Origin: Bacteroidia bacterium
GTDB taxonomy: Bacteria > Bacteroidota > Bacteroidia > Bacteroidales > JAPLDU01
Assembly: GCA_026391255.1 (NCBI GenBank)
Contig: JAPLDU010000090.1
Location: 1,040 to 49,263, forward strand
DNA length: 48,224 bases
Direction: 5' to 3'
Of this stretch, positions 18,501-27,337 are shown in pieces. Within the stretch, counting starts at the first letter, position 1. The number at the start of each line of letters is the position of its first letter. Under the pieces are notes generated by a model that worked only from the letters and a program-made list of their open reading frames with translations, made no database searches and was not told the DNA's origin. The position numbers and the translations under genes were made by a program.

Positions 18501-19979
18501 AATAACCAGGTCTGTTATCCTTCAGTTCTAAGTCCCGGGTATAGCCCCGACCAACCATATATTACCTCGTGGTTCTGGACCTTTGGCGATGGTGTCCAAT
18601 CAGTTCTCAAGGCGCCCGAACATATTTATCCTTATCCGGGCACTTATTTTATAGGATTAACTGTGTATACAACAAACCAATGTTCTGCATATGTCTATGA
18701 TACTCTACAGGTAATAAACCTGAATGCCGGGATGAATATTTCAGATCATGATATTTGCCTTGGTGATTCTGTATTGTTTTCTCTTAATAATACCTTAAAT
18801 GTCTGGGGCTTTTTGATTGATTACGGCGACGGCACTCCTTTCGGCGCTCATGCACCCGTTTATCATGTATATAACAATAGTGCACCGGGTATCAATGCCA
18901 TTTACCCTACTCTGATCTACTGGTCTTCCGATTCGGTATGCATTAAAACGGAACCGGCTATCATTAATGTTTATGACACCAGAGCCCTCTTCAGCCGGGG
19001 AGAGGACGGCCTTGATGCAGATACTGCCGGATGCCCGCCACTCAATGTTTATTTTCTAAACCAATCGGTCGGCGCAGATGGTTTTTTGTGGCAAATATCA
19101 AACGGAAACACTTTTACCTCAGACGATATTTCTTTTACTTTTACTCAATCAGGGATATACTGGGTCACACTAACCGCCACCGGTACCGATTGCTCTGTTA
19201 AACAGGTTAAAAAGATTCATATATTTGATCTGCCTGATCTGCAGATTACAGCAAAAACAAGTATTTGCCTTGGAGATACCTTAAAGCTTCATGCTACAGG
19301 TGGAGCGACTTACCAATGGAGCCCGGCTGAATTACTGAATGACCCTGTTTCACCTGACCCTGTATCGGTACCGCAAACCAGCACGACATATTACGTTACT
19401 GCAAAAATTAATTATGGTTGTGAGAAAACAGGCTCAATTCCCGTTTATGTCCAGCATCCGCCAGTAATAAATATCGCTGACACATCAATTGTCATTGGCA
19501 GCCAGATTAACCTGAATGGTTTGCCGCAGTACATGGTACAGTACTACTGGACTCCTTCAGCCGGGCTGTCATGCTGTAATTGCTACAATCCTGTTTTTTC
19601 ACCGCTGCAAAATACCACCTACTTCCTTACTATGACGGCGTATATAGACGATTCGATATGCTTCACGGCAACAGACTCGGTCTATATTCAGGTTCTTGAT
19701 GAGTACTCTCTTGATATGCCTGATGTATTTACACCAAACAATGACGGCGTCAACGATGTTCTTTTAGTCAGGGGCTGGGGGCTGAAAAGTCTTATAGAAT
19801 TTAAAGTATTCAACCGTTGGGGACAACTCATCTTTAAAACCGATGATCTGCAGATTGGATGGGACGGCTTTTTTAACGGTAAACCACAAAATTCCGATAC
19901 TTATGTTTACCTGGTAAAAGCCCTGACATACAGCGGACACGTACTGGAAAAATCAGGAAATGTTACATTGCTGAGATAA
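15501..19979 (+). CDS. Giant PKD-repeat surface protein with gliding-type (type-B) T9SS tail
   Basis: The 1,492-residue protein starts with a basic stretch and a signal/anchor helix (IRFVLLLFCLLVFHFSYSLPSAQF). It then carries about 13 PKD-like Ig domains of 80-110 residues, each marked by WDFGNG, WDFGDG, WHFGDG, WDFDDG, WTFGDG or decayed versions such as IDYGDG and WQISNG. The last about 90 residues are the CHU_C/gliding-motility C-terminal domain: FTPNNDGVNDVLLVRGW, FNRWGQLIFKT, GWDGFFNGK and a final GNVTLLR. That domain marks type-B T9SS export and surface attachment. It is probably an adhesin or matrix protein. An in-frame TTG at 15486 is less likely than the ATG at 15501. Cysteine pairs recur in most repeats. 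Confidence 0.92.
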   Translation: MKIISRSTIKARFIRVAIRFVLLLFCLLVFHFSYSLPSAQFTSDVSSGCPPLIVHFTNTSTGATNYVWDFGNGNLSISVNSQTSYSATGTYNVTLTAYNGSNSSTYSMQIIVFPKPMVSFSTGNNVVCTGTDVVFTNSTVPGIPGNSPIVSCLWDFGDGHTSTLTTNTVSHSYSLSGIYDITLMATDQNGCSDLLTQINYIHVESPDISFLSPNTYFCSPPDTVSFINLTQGAAPFTYLWHFGDGSVSTAENPQHVYTNFGQYSVELDVTDWLGCSKTYLMVNYINIVPVAAGFSVVDTVCSGTSVNIINLSTGASHYTWNIGGIVSNDYEFPGYIINQSGNVNISLIADMNGSCPDTVSKSVFVISVAADFSPDPSCLCEVPYDVQYLNFSTTNDPFGLSDYQWNFGNGQSSDLFSPVVHFIPDTVLKHHHQESFSDELIITSHSGCSSMISQINDVNIILPVVKCKHHPKGGCVPVTIDFAGISGYNSSCDSIVTWSWDFDDGNTGTGQYITHTYQDTGVFYVKLTAITGNGCDTVWIDTIWAGNHQHPDFTWVPHDTICGSAGIHLHSTSYDADYIDLYEWFFLTDGILVLTFSPDLTYYPAYPGWLNTVLVVVDKLCPTSIFKYHMDYVLPPITHVVLSHACQEHFLYYFVGDDNYNPMFIGMDHFYWDFGDGSPVDSVSHCTSHLYSQTGNYTVTLYSVNDSAACTYISTLLVHVKDPKAEFSANPINACLNSSVSFQAVECADCDTFTYDRINGKFRWNFDDNSIFGNDTIGYTHDTITTFPEINHVFYSTGIHHVRLIVRDSIACEDTAYVPVHIYFPDAVLTAQPSGGCVPLTVQFSSETTHDTTITSWVWFYDSTLDTSGTGPHPVYTYTSPGSYSVTLLITDTLGCSNYITVPDMVSAGDVTADFAVDSGYFCINSIIKFKSGYTGNNVNYHWDFGNGDVIETSCDSVYYIYHNGGNYTMTLIITSFDCSGSKSINFEIQDPTVEINISANNQVCYPSVLSPGYSPDQPYITSWFWTFGDGVQSVLKAPEHIYPYPGTYFIGLTVYTTNQCSAYVYDTLQVINLNAGMNISDHDICLGDSVLFSLNNTLNVWGFLIDYGDGTPFGAHAPVYHVYNNSAPGINAIYPTLIYWSSDSVCIKTEPAIINVYDTRALFSRGEDGLDADTAGCPPLNVYFLNQSVGADGFLWQISNGNTFTSDDISFTFTQSGIYWVTLTATGTDCSVKQVKKIHIFDLPDLQITAKTSICLGDTLKLHATGGATYQWSPAELLNDPVSPDPVSVPQTSTTYYVTAKINYGCEKTGSIPVYVQHPPVINIADTSIVIGSQINLNGLPQYMVQYYWTPSAGLSCCNCYNPVFSPLQNTTYFLTMTAYIDDSICFTATDSVYIQVLDEYSLDMPDVFTPNNDGVNDVLLVRGWGLKSLIEFKVFNRWGQLIFKTDDLQIGWDGFFNGKPQNSDTYVYLVKALTYSGHVLEKSGNVTLLR

Positions 19980-20031
19980 AGCAGGTACAATACAAGTAAG
20001 CAATTAACCGAATGGAATCCGGACTTCCGGA

Positions 20032-20114
20032 AATTTTAAATTGCGAATTACGAATTACCATTTTAGAATATCATTTGATTGTATTCGTAAATCGTAATTC
20101 GCAATTCTAAAATT
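20032..20114. repeat. Inverted repeat between convergent genes (CGAATTACG family)
   Basis: The left arm (20032-20058) reads AATTTTAAATTGCGAATTAC and continues GAATTAC; the right arm (20082-20114) is its near complement, ending TTCGCAATTCTAAAATT. The stem could exceed 25 bp with few mismatches and is AT-rich at the base. Placed between the convergent PKD and protease genes, it may terminate transcription from both sides. Related words occur at 29900-29925 and 34293-34323. Confidence 0.8.
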
Positions 20115-20147
20115 AATATAAGTTGGTGCACCCTGTTTATGAATGTA

Positions 20148-21956
20148 CTATTGCTTCAGAACTTTGAAAACCTGGCTGACATCGTCTGCCTGTACATGAA
20201 GGAAATACAGGCCTGGCTGTAGTTTTTCAATATCAAGCTTTGTCAGTGCCAGGCTATTTATCCGGGAATATTCTTCTTTCAGAATGACCTGTCCAAAGGA
20301 ATTTGTAAGCAGTATACTGTATTTGACATCATGTGAACCTTCAGATTTAATAAAAAGAAAATCACTGGAAGGATTTGGAAAAACGTAAATGTTGTCAGGA
20401 TTGCCGGCATCATTGATATTTTGCACGGTCATGGGATAACAAATCGATGTATCACTACAGTCATTTTGTGTGACAATTACCGCGTAACTTCCATTCAGAA
20501 CAGGAGTATATGTTTGATATACCTGACCATAGATGATTTCAAGGGTCGGGCAGATCAACCATTGATAGGAAGCCGGAGATGCATTTGCAAATAATGTTGT
20601 TCCGTTTATTGTTACTGATGTCTGAATATGGTCAATGGCTACATCTAATAACTGCTCCTGGCTTGTTTCACAGTTATTAACGGCAGAAACATGAATGGTA
20701 CCCCCGTTATTTCCGGCTGTAACCGTAATTGAATCAGTGATGGAATAACCCGACCAGCCCTGGGGCAGGGACCAGATATAGCCTACAGCTCCTGCTACAG
20801 AATCAATGAAGTAAGTCTGTGTTGAATTCCTGCAAATGTTGTTATTGCCGTTTATTGGCCCCGGCTGTGATGGTATGGTGTCTACATTTACCAGTATGGA
20901 TTGAGTCAAGCTGCTTCCGCAGGCGTTGTCAGCGCTGACAGTGATATTCCCCCCTGAAAGTCCTGCGATCGTTGTAACAGAGATGGTTGAAGAACTGCCT
21001 GACCAGCCTGGAGGTAAATTCCAGGTGTAATCCACAGCGCCTGGAACCGGATTAATGGAATATGTCTGTGAAGAATATTTACAAACATTGCTGTTACCTG
21101 TAATTACTCCTGGTTGTGCGGGTACTGAATCATTATATAACGTGACTGTCATGGGCAAACTCGACCCACAACTGTTAAGTGCAGTAACTGAAATTGAACC
21201 TCCTGTACTTCCTGTTGTAGCCATGATGGATCCTGATGTGGAAGTCCCTGACCAGCCCGCTGGCAAAGTCCAAATATAACCGGTTGCTGTAGAATCGGGG
21301 ACGACAGAATAAACCATTTGTGTATTCTGGCAGAAACTCATATTACCTGATATCACAGGTTGTATTGGTGGCGGACAGGAAGAAAGTATTTTCAGGGTGC
21401 TTGACCAGTTATGATCACCGTCATTAATTAACCAATTGTAGTCAGCAATTTCGTACCCATAACCCGGATCCATATAATAAATATCATACCCTGATATTCC
21501 ATATCCGACTAAAAAATGACCACCACCATAAACCCATGCCCACCTGAGAATAAACGGGTGACCATTGGTTATTTCAGTCTGAATTTCCTCTGGTGTAAAA
21601 TAGGTGTTTATTTCAAGGCACTGTATATTACCGAAATGATTAAGGATATCCTGAATACTGCCTCCCCCATTGATACCAAAGATTTGGTTCGCGTAATTAC
21701 ATCCCTGGTCAGGATCAGAACAGCAGTTTACCGTGCCGAAATTATGCCATGTGGCAACTGTCCTGGTATATTCGGCAATAGTGCATTGGGCCTGAGGATA
21801 TTGAAAATAATCGAGGATGCTTGCAGAACTTGCTGCCCAGCACCAATTTGATTGTTCCTGAATAATTTCGGGAACAGACATTACCTGTGCGTTGAGTTGT
21901 GACTGAAGTAAGAATGGGAATAATAATATGATGATATGAAACCTGGTTTTTTTCAT
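20148..21956 (-). CDS. Secreted papain-like cysteine protease with Ig-like repeats and T9SS tail
   Basis: The 602-residue protein has a signal peptide (to about residue 24) and then a papain-like (C70/C39-like) domain of about 190 residues. The catalytic cysteine is Cys39 in SNWCWAASS, the histidine His147 in GGHFLVGYG, and the third residue probably Asp163 in YYMDPGYG. Three homologous Ig/PKD-like domains follow (about 200-285, 286-370, 371-455), each with a GYIWTLPAGWSG or similar motif. A short linker leads to a type-A T9SS sorting domain (IYVFPNPSSDFLFIK to VFKVLKQ). The protein is probably exported to the surface or medium. A small secreted protein is encoded 19 bp upstream in the same operon. 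Substrate is unknown. Confidence 0.9.
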   Translation of the reverse strand: MKKTRFHIIILLFPFLLQSQLNAQVMSVPEIIQEQSNWCWAASSASILDYFQYPQAQCTIAEYTRTVATWHNFGTVNCCSDPDQGCNYANQIFGINGGGSIQDILNHFGNIQCLEINTYFTPEEIQTEITNGHPFILRWAWVYGGGHFLVGYGISGYDIYYMDPGYGYEIADYNWLINDGDHNWSSTLKILSSCPPPIQPVISGNMSFCQNTQMVYSVVPDSTATGYIWTLPAGWSGTSTSGSIMATTGSTGGSISVTALNSCGSSLPMTVTLYNDSVPAQPGVITGNSNVCKYSSQTYSINPVPGAVDYTWNLPPGWSGSSSTISVTTIAGLSGGNITVSADNACGSSLTQSILVNVDTIPSQPGPINGNNNICRNSTQTYFIDSVAGAVGYIWSLPQGWSGYSITDSITVTAGNNGGTIHVSAVNNCETSQEQLLDVAIDHIQTSVTINGTTLFANASPASYQWLICPTLEIIYGQVYQTYTPVLNGSYAVIVTQNDCSDTSICYPMTVQNINDAGNPDNIYVFPNPSSDFLFIKSEGSHDVKYSILLTNSFGQVILKEEYSRINSLALTKLDIEKLQPGLYFLHVQADDVSQVFKVLKQ

Positions 21957-21975
21957 CCTGGAAATGATAATTGGT

Positions 21976-22590
21976 TCAGGGATTTATTTTTAAATAATCA
22001 AGTACTTCATGCAAAGTATAGTATGGCTTTTCAGCCATGTTTCCAATAGCCAACCTGGCCGATTTTAATGGATAGACTTTCATTTCACCGGGAGAATTTT
22101 CAGAAGAAGTGATAAAAAAATCACACTCAGGCAGGTACACTCTGAGTATCTTGCTATCACTGGCCGGTGATGAATATTTACCCTCATATTCCCCTAATTC
22201 TTTTGCAAAAATAGCAGCACCAATGCCAACTGCTTTCCAATGACTGTTCACTTTTGCCACAATGAGTAACACACGGGCTTCCTCATTGACTGTAATACTT
22301 ACTCTCCATTCATCCGTGACAGCCAGGTAATTTTCACCCGAAAGAGCTTTTTCACTATAAAATTCTTTTGTGAGGGTACATACCCTGTATGCTTTCCCGA
22401 TTTTTACCAGAGAAAACTCATCCCTGTTCCTGAAACCATAATCAGATTCTGAACCGGCGGGTATTTTTTCAAGATAACCGGTAAGTCCGGCTTGTGATGC
22501 AGCAATGACGTCCCTGACTACATCTGTTTGTGAAAAACCCGGGGAAATATTTAATAATAAAAATAAGACGAAAGCGATGAAAAGTCTCAT
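21976..22590 (-). CDS. Secreted partner protein of the papain-like protease
   Basis: The 204-residue protein has a signal peptide (MRLFIAFVLFLLLNISPGFSQ) and no other membrane helix. Visible segments are AASQAGLTGYLEKIPAGSES, then DYGFRNRDEFSLVKIGKAYRV, DEWRVSITVNEEARVLLIVAK and WKAVGIGAAIFAKEL. I do not know a characterised family. It is the first gene of a two-gene operon with the protease 19 bp downstream, so a role as inhibitor, chaperone or regulator of the enzyme is reasonable. That role is inference from position only. Confidence 0.75.
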   Translation of the reverse strand: MRLFIAFVLFLLLNISPGFSQTDVVRDVIAASQAGLTGYLEKIPAGSESDYGFRNRDEFSLVKIGKAYRVCTLTKEFYSEKALSGENYLAVTDEWRVSITVNEEARVLLIVAKVNSHWKAVGIGAAIFAKELGEYEGKYSSPASDSKILRVYLPECDFFITSSENSPGEMKVYPLKSARLAIGNMAEKPYYTLHEVLDYLKINP

Positions 22591-22764
22591 AGGGTGTAAT
22601 TTGAATTCATTAAAGAAAGCATGTATTCATTAAGACGATTTGTTTTCAGATAAGTTGCCGGTCACCGGTTAAACTCCGGGATTGGATATGCTGACCGCAT
22701 TGAGACTTATCAAGTAGTTTAGAATGTATTTTAAGAACATCAGAACATTAGCAATGTACTCTGA

Positions 22765-24078
22765 CTAATAAATCTGTTCCCCAAGAGATATTTTAAGTTT
22801 TAAAAGACTCAGGCTGTAATCTATTTTGGCTTTCAATACCGCTAATCCGGACTCGGAAAGTGAAGTGGAACTATCAAGCAATTCAAGGTTTGTAATAACG
22901 CCTGATTTGAAACTCGTAACAGCCAAATCATAAGCTTGCTGTGCCTGTTTCAGTTGCAACTGTGATTGTGTAATTTTTTGCGTAGCCGATTGCATGTTGG
23001 CCTGGCTTTCTACCACTTCGTTGATAATAGTCCTGCGTGCTAATTCGATATCTTCATTATTACCCTCGATGTCGGCTTTGACTTGCTGCAGGTTGAATTT
23101 TGTACGATGGGCATCAAACAGGGGAATTCTTAATCCGACACCGACGGCGTAATTCATTTTGCCTTCATTGATATTGGGTATAAATCCGTTTTTAACCCCA
23201 CCCGAAGCAAAAAATTTAAATACCGGGTTGTTTTCCATGTTCACTATTTTGTAATGAAATTCTGATAATGCTTCTTTCTGCACTGCAATTTTCATTTCTT
23301 CACGTGTCTGCGTAGCCAATGTTATTAATGAATCCGTCGAATGTACGACCTGGACAGGGAGAAGCTCTTTTTTGACAAGTCGGGTTGTTTTCTCAGGCAG
23401 GCCAAGCATAGAATTTAACTGGCACACTTGTACCTTCAGTCCGGTGAGTAAATCTGTTTTTTGGTTTTCGATAGTTGAGATTCTGACTTTGGTTGTCAGT
23501 ACTTCATACTGTGTGGCAGAACCGGTTTCTTTTTTCTTTTCAATGAAATGAAGGTGTTCGTTTAGGGTACTGATTTCTTCATCTTTGATCCGTATGGCTT
23601 CCTGCAGGAAAACAATGGAATAATAAATATTTGCCACTGATAACGACAATTTTTGTCTGAGTTGTCCGGTGGTTAATTTGACCACTTCCTTACTCTGGTT
23701 TTCAAAGGCCACCTTTTTAGCTGTCTTGCCAAAATCATAGATAGTCTGATTGTAATCCAGCGATGCTGAATAATTATCTGCCGGATAAAGGTCAAATGTG
23801 CCGAGTTGGGGCAGAGTCATAGACGACAGCGGGCCAATATGAGTGTAATTCGAATTGATACTGACGTCAGGCAGGTAACCGGATTTCGCTAATCCAATGC
23901 GGGCATCAGCGGCGTTTAATTCAAGTTCACTCTTTTTGATTGCAGGATAATTGGTAATCACCTGATTCAGTATACTGCGAAGCGAGATGGAATCGGTTGT
24001 TGTTTGTTCCTGTGCAGAAAGTGATGCAGTACAGACCAATGTGATGAATATATATATGATTAATTTTAAAGGTTTCAT
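22765..24078 (-). CDS. TolC-family outer membrane efflux protein
   Basis: The 437-residue protein has a signal peptide (MKPLKLIIYIFITLVCTASLSAQ) and two homologous halves of long amphipathic helices, with the typical N-terminal IKKSELELNAADARIGLAKS and C-terminal QLQLKQAQQAYDLAVTSFKSG motifs. It forms the outer-membrane channel of a tripartite pump. An upstream in-frame ATG at 24129 would add 17 residues made of repeat sequence and destroy the signal peptide, so 24078 is chosen. Its partners are the MFS pump and HlyD adaptor encoded upstream, although 513 bp of repeats separate it from them. Confidence 0.93.
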   Translation of the reverse strand: MKPLKLIIYIFITLVCTASLSAQEQTTTDSISLRSILNQVITNYPAIKKSELELNAADARIGLAKSGYLPDVSINSNYTHIGPLSSMTLPQLGTFDLYPADNYSASLDYNQTIYDFGKTAKKVAFENQSKEVVKLTTGQLRQKLSLSVANIYYSIVFLQEAIRIKDEEISTLNEHLHFIEKKKETGSATQYEVLTTKVRISTIENQKTDLLTGLKVQVCQLNSMLGLPEKTTRLVKKELLPVQVVHSTDSLITLATQTREEMKIAVQKEALSEFHYKIVNMENNPVFKFFASGGVKNGFIPNINEGKMNYAVGVGLRIPLFDAHRTKFNLQQVKADIEGNNEDIELARRTIINEVVESQANMQSATQKITQSQLQLKQAQQAYDLAVTSFKSGVITNLELLDSSTSLSESGLAVLKAKIDYSLSLLKLKISLGEQIY

Positions 24079-24602
24079 TAGCTTAACATTATTTATTAGT
24101 TGATAAAGTATACAGTTCATAAAGTTCATAAAGTATAAAGTTCATAAAGTTTTAGAAACTGTTTTGAATTTTTTATTTTAAATATTTTGCCACCAGGTCA
24201 CTAAGACACCAAGGAACACAAAGTGCTCATTTACTGAAATATTATCTTTGTGAACCTTTGTGCCTTAGAGCCTTTGAGGCAGAAAAATTATTCATAAAAT
24301 TTGCTTTATTAAAATTCAAAACAGTTTCTTATAATAAAAGAGTTTACGAATATTTTAAATTTGTTCATTATATTATTCATTATATTATTATTTAGATTGT
24401 TTAGACTATTGACTGTCAGGCATTCAGAAATAGAAGATATTATTTTTTCTCTTTTAACATATTACCTAAGCTAAAACTTCAATAATGCTACCTTTGAATT
24501 AATAGCCATCAGTCTAACGGTCTATAGTCTGACTATCTGAATAGCTATTATTGTTTTGTCTTCAACTTTTACTTTATAAACTTTATGAACTTTATGAACT
24601 CT
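24079..24602. repeat. Concentric cluster of inverted repeats between tolC and emrB
   Basis: Outer arms are AAGTTCATAAAGTTCATAAAG words (24116-24152) and their complement (24566-24602), the latter containing the emrB stop codon. Inside lies a 176-bp unit (24154-24329) with perfect 19-bp terminal inverted repeats. Another imperfect pair follows at about 24391-24434 and 24500-24549, built from GACTGTCAGGCATTCAG-like words. No gene is visible in the gap. Confidence 0.85.
24154..24329. mobile_element. MITE-like unit with perfect 19-bp terminal inverted repeats
   Basis: AGAAACTGTTTTGAATTTT (24154-24172) is the exact reverse complement of 24311-24329. The interior holds a second inverted pair, CCACCAGGTCACTAAGACAC (from 24191) with CTTTGTGCCTTAGAGCCTTTG-type words (24256-24291), which belongs to the same family as 38007-38130 and 41261-41385. 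No transposase is encoded. I see no clear target-site duplication. Confidence 0.6.
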
Positions 24603-26202
24603 GTAATTCTTGTTTTTTCTTATAACGTAAAATAACGGTCGGGATGAATGCAAGAACAGTGATGATGGCTGCCAGTAGAAAATCGTCATCAATTCCCTGG
24701 ATATAGGCTTGCTTGTTTATATTAGAAAACAATATACTTTGCCCTTGTTTCATTGCTGTAGCCATTGAGCTTCCTCCCTGTGCCTGCATGAAATAAGCCA
24801 GATGGGTCATCACATTTTTAAATTCCTGCGTCCCGGCCTGTATGGCATTACCAAACATCTGGGCATGGTAAATCACCCGTGAGGTCAGCAGTGTGGTAAA
24901 AATGGCCACACCGATACTTCCGGCAATCTGACGGATTGTGTTGGTTATGGCGGCTGCCTGGGCCATCTTTTCGCGGGGCATAGTATAAAGGGATAAAGTA
25001 CTCAGAGGAGTGAATATCATACCCATCCCAAAGCCCCTGATATAAAGAGAAGTCATAATATAGGAATGTTCCGACAGGAAAGATAAATCCGAGTTGATAT
25101 AAAAACTGAATGCCAGGAGAAAAATTCCAATGATCATGGGTATTTTCGGGTTTATTTTGGAGGCCGTGAATCCCGAAAGAGGAGACATAATTCCCTGGAT
25201 GATACCCACAGGCAGGAAAACTGAACCGGCCTGCACCGCCGTATAATCGAGTGAATTTTGCAGGTAAAGGGGCAGCAGGAAGGTGCTGCCGAACATTCCC
25301 ATACTGAAAATAAACAATACAATGTTGCAGAACCCGAAATTAAAATCCTTCAGCAGACGCAGCTCAATAAGCGGATGTCTTGTTGTAAGTTCATGGGTGA
25401 TAAATACGGTCAATGCAATAATTGAGATGGCAAAACAAGCCAGAATATACGGTGCCGACCATCCGTCAGAATTGGTTGCCGCATTTCCTTTTGATAAGGC
25501 AAAAAGGAGAACCGGCAGGAATATGACCACAGATATAAATCCAATAAAATCAAAGTCTTTTATTTTTTTGTTGATATATTCTTTTTGAATAATAATGGTA
25601 AATAACATTGCTATGACACCTATCGGAATATTTACATCAAAAATCAGCTGCCAGCTGAAATTGTCCACCAGGTAACCGCCGATAAGTGGTCCGAAAGAAA
25701 CAGAGGCTGCCGCAGCAATAGCCCAGAAGCCAAGGGCAATACCCCGTTGCCTGAGAGGGAATTCTCTTGTTATTATTGCCATACCAAGCGGTTGGATGGT
25801 TCCTGCCCCCAGGCCTTGTATGATACGGGCCATAATCAGAGTGTTTTCATCGTGTGATAAACCACAGAGCAATGAGCCAAGTGTAAAAAAGAACAAGCCC
25901 ATAAAATAGATCCGTTTGAACCCGAACTTGTCGGCAATCCAGCCTGAAGTGGGCAGCATTACTGCCATTGCAAGCATATAAGCTGTGATTACCCATTCGA
26001 TCTTATCCAGGTTGACGCTGAAAGAAGACATGATTTTTGGTAAGGCTACATTGACAATAGTTGCGTCAAGCATGGCCATAAAAGTACCAAGCATGATATT
26101 TCCCAGTACAAACCATTTGTAAAATTCATGCTGGGGATGAAAGGCCGAATCACTGTTGCGTACCTTACGTCGGATCCGATGGGATAAGGAAACTTTACGC
26201 AT
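24592..26202 (-). CDS. emrB: DHA2-family multidrug efflux MFS transporter (EmrB/QacA type)
   Basis: The 536-residue protein has 14 predicted membrane helices and the DHA2 markers MLDATIVNVALPKI in helix 1, GWIADKFGFKRIYFMG as motif A, and RIIQGLGAGTIQPLGMAIITREFP in helices 4-5. It exports hydrophobic compounds by proton antiport. Its ATG shares one base with the stop of emrA (TAATG), which suggests translational coupling. The final codons (SS-stop) fall inside the AAGTTCATAAAG repeat. It forms the pump of a tripartite system with the HlyD adaptor and TolC-like channel nearby; MarR upstream probably controls it. Confidence 0.94.
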   Translation of the reverse strand: MRKVSLSHRIRRKVRNSDSAFHPQHEFYKWFVLGNIMLGTFMAMLDATIVNVALPKIMSSFSVNLDKIEWVITAYMLAMAVMLPTSGWIADKFGFKRIYFMGLFFFTLGSLLCGLSHDENTLIMARIIQGLGAGTIQPLGMAIITREFPLRQRGIALGFWAIAAAASVSFGPLIGGYLVDNFSWQLIFDVNIPIGVIAMLFTIIIQKEYINKKIKDFDFIGFISVVIFLPVLLFALSKGNAATNSDGWSAPYILACFAISIIALTVFITHELTTRHPLIELRLLKDFNFGFCNIVLFIFSMGMFGSTFLLPLYLQNSLDYTAVQAGSVFLPVGIIQGIMSPLSGFTASKINPKIPMIIGIFLLAFSFYINSDLSFLSEHSYIMTSLYIRGFGMGMIFTPLSTLSLYTMPREKMAQAAAITNTIRQIAGSIGVAIFTTLLTSRVIYHAQMFGNAIQAGTQEFKNVMTHLAYFMQAQGGSSMATAMKQGQSILFSNINKQAYIQGIDDDFLLAAIITVLAFIPTVILRYKKKQELQSS

Positions 26203-27200
26203 TATTCTTTGATGATTTTAATCAGGCTTGACATGCCGGATAAAAATCGGAATGATGATATGTTCACCCCGTTTTCAGTTGCATCTATTGAAATCTTAAG
26301 CGGAACGCGCTGGGTTACTTTTGTGAAATTACCTGAAGCGTTATTTGCCGGGATCAAAGAGAATTGCGAAGCAGTACTCGAACCGATTGAAAATATTTTA
26401 CCCGTAAAAGTCACTCCCGGAAAGGCATCAATGCTGAATCTGGCTTTTTGCCCCAAATGAAGTTTACCGACTTTTGTTTCTTCAAGGAATACGATAATCC
26501 AGAATTTGTAATCATTGTTAATGGTGTAAATTGATTGTCCCGGTTGCACAATGTCACCCGGAAGCAGCCATCGTCTGGCTATCACACCACTGACCGGTGC
26601 ATACAACCTCGTATTGTTTAGCTGGGTCTTAATGACTTCAATCTGGGCGTCAGAAGTTTCAACCGCTTTAACAGAACTGGCAATCTGCGACCTTGACACT
26701 TGTAACTGAGCTCTTGCGGCATCCAGTTGTGCCTGGGCCAATTCAAGGGCTTTCTTTGCATGATCGAATTGTTCTTTCGAAATTACTTCACCCTGAAATT
26801 GATTTTTAGCCCTGTCAAAATCTTCCTGTGCACGGTTTACACCCACTTCCAGCACTTTCATGTTTGTTTCGTCATACGAGTATTTCGCATCGGACTGTTC
26901 TTTCGATGCTATGGTCTGTGCTTTGGCTGCAAGAGCTTGTTGTTTCTGGGCAAGCAGATCGGTGCTGTCTAACACGGCTAATAACATTCCGGCTTTTACT
27001 GAGTCGCCTTCCTGCAAGTAAATTTTGCTTATTCTCCCGAGTATTTTGGAACTTACTGACACATTATCCGAATCCACATGCGCATCATCTGTGGTAATAT
27101 ATTTTGAATATTCCCGGTACCAGATAATTCCTGATATGACTACTGCTAAAACTACGATAGTCAGAGGGATATAAACCTTCAGGTTCTTTTGTTTTTTCAT
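26202..27200 (-). CDS. emrA: HlyD/EmrA-family membrane fusion protein
   Basis: The 332-residue adaptor has one N-terminal membrane helix (about residues 8-28), a biotinyl-lipoyl-like half (VSSKILGRISKIYLQEGDSV), a long coiled coil (about 80-190, rich in KQQALAAKAQT and AQAQLDAARAQLQVS), the second lipoyl half (RLYAPVSGVIARRWLLPGDIV) and a beta-barrel. It links the inner-membrane MFS pump to the outer-membrane channel. Order and coupling with emrB are typical. The 131-bp gap to marR consists almost wholly of repeat families. Confidence 0.94.
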   Translation of the reverse strand: MKKQKNLKVYIPLTIVVLAVVISGIIWYREYSKYITTDDAHVDSDNVSVSSKILGRISKIYLQEGDSVKAGMLLAVLDSTDLLAQKQQALAAKAQTIASKEQSDAKYSYDETNMKVLEVGVNRAQEDFDRAKNQFQGEVISKEQFDHAKKALELAQAQLDAARAQLQVSRSQIASSVKAVETSDAQIEVIKTQLNNTRLYAPVSGVIARRWLLPGDIVQPGQSIYTINNDYKFWIIVFLEETKVGKLHLGQKARFSIDAFPGVTFTGKIFSIGSSTASQFSLIPANNASGNFTKVTQRVPLKISIDATENGVNISSFRFLSGMSSLIKIIKE

Positions 27201-27337
27201 ATATTCAGTTCAATAAGTTTGTAAAGTTTATAAAGTTCGTAAAGTTTGTAAAGTTTATAAAGTTAAATCTTTTGCTTTTAGTCTTATGTCTTATAACTTA
27301 TGCCTAATGCCTGGTGCCTAATGCCTATTGCCTATTT
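27201..27337. repeat. Three repeat families in the marR-emrA gap
   Basis: From left to right are GTAAAGTTTATAAAGTT words (27210-27266), GTCTTATGTCTTATAAC words (27280-27303) and CTAATGCCTATTGCC words (27304-27337). Read on the minus strand, the last array starts with the marR stop codon, TAG, as TAGGCAATAGGCATTAGGC. The same arrangement is found at the YfhO stop. Confidence 0.8.
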
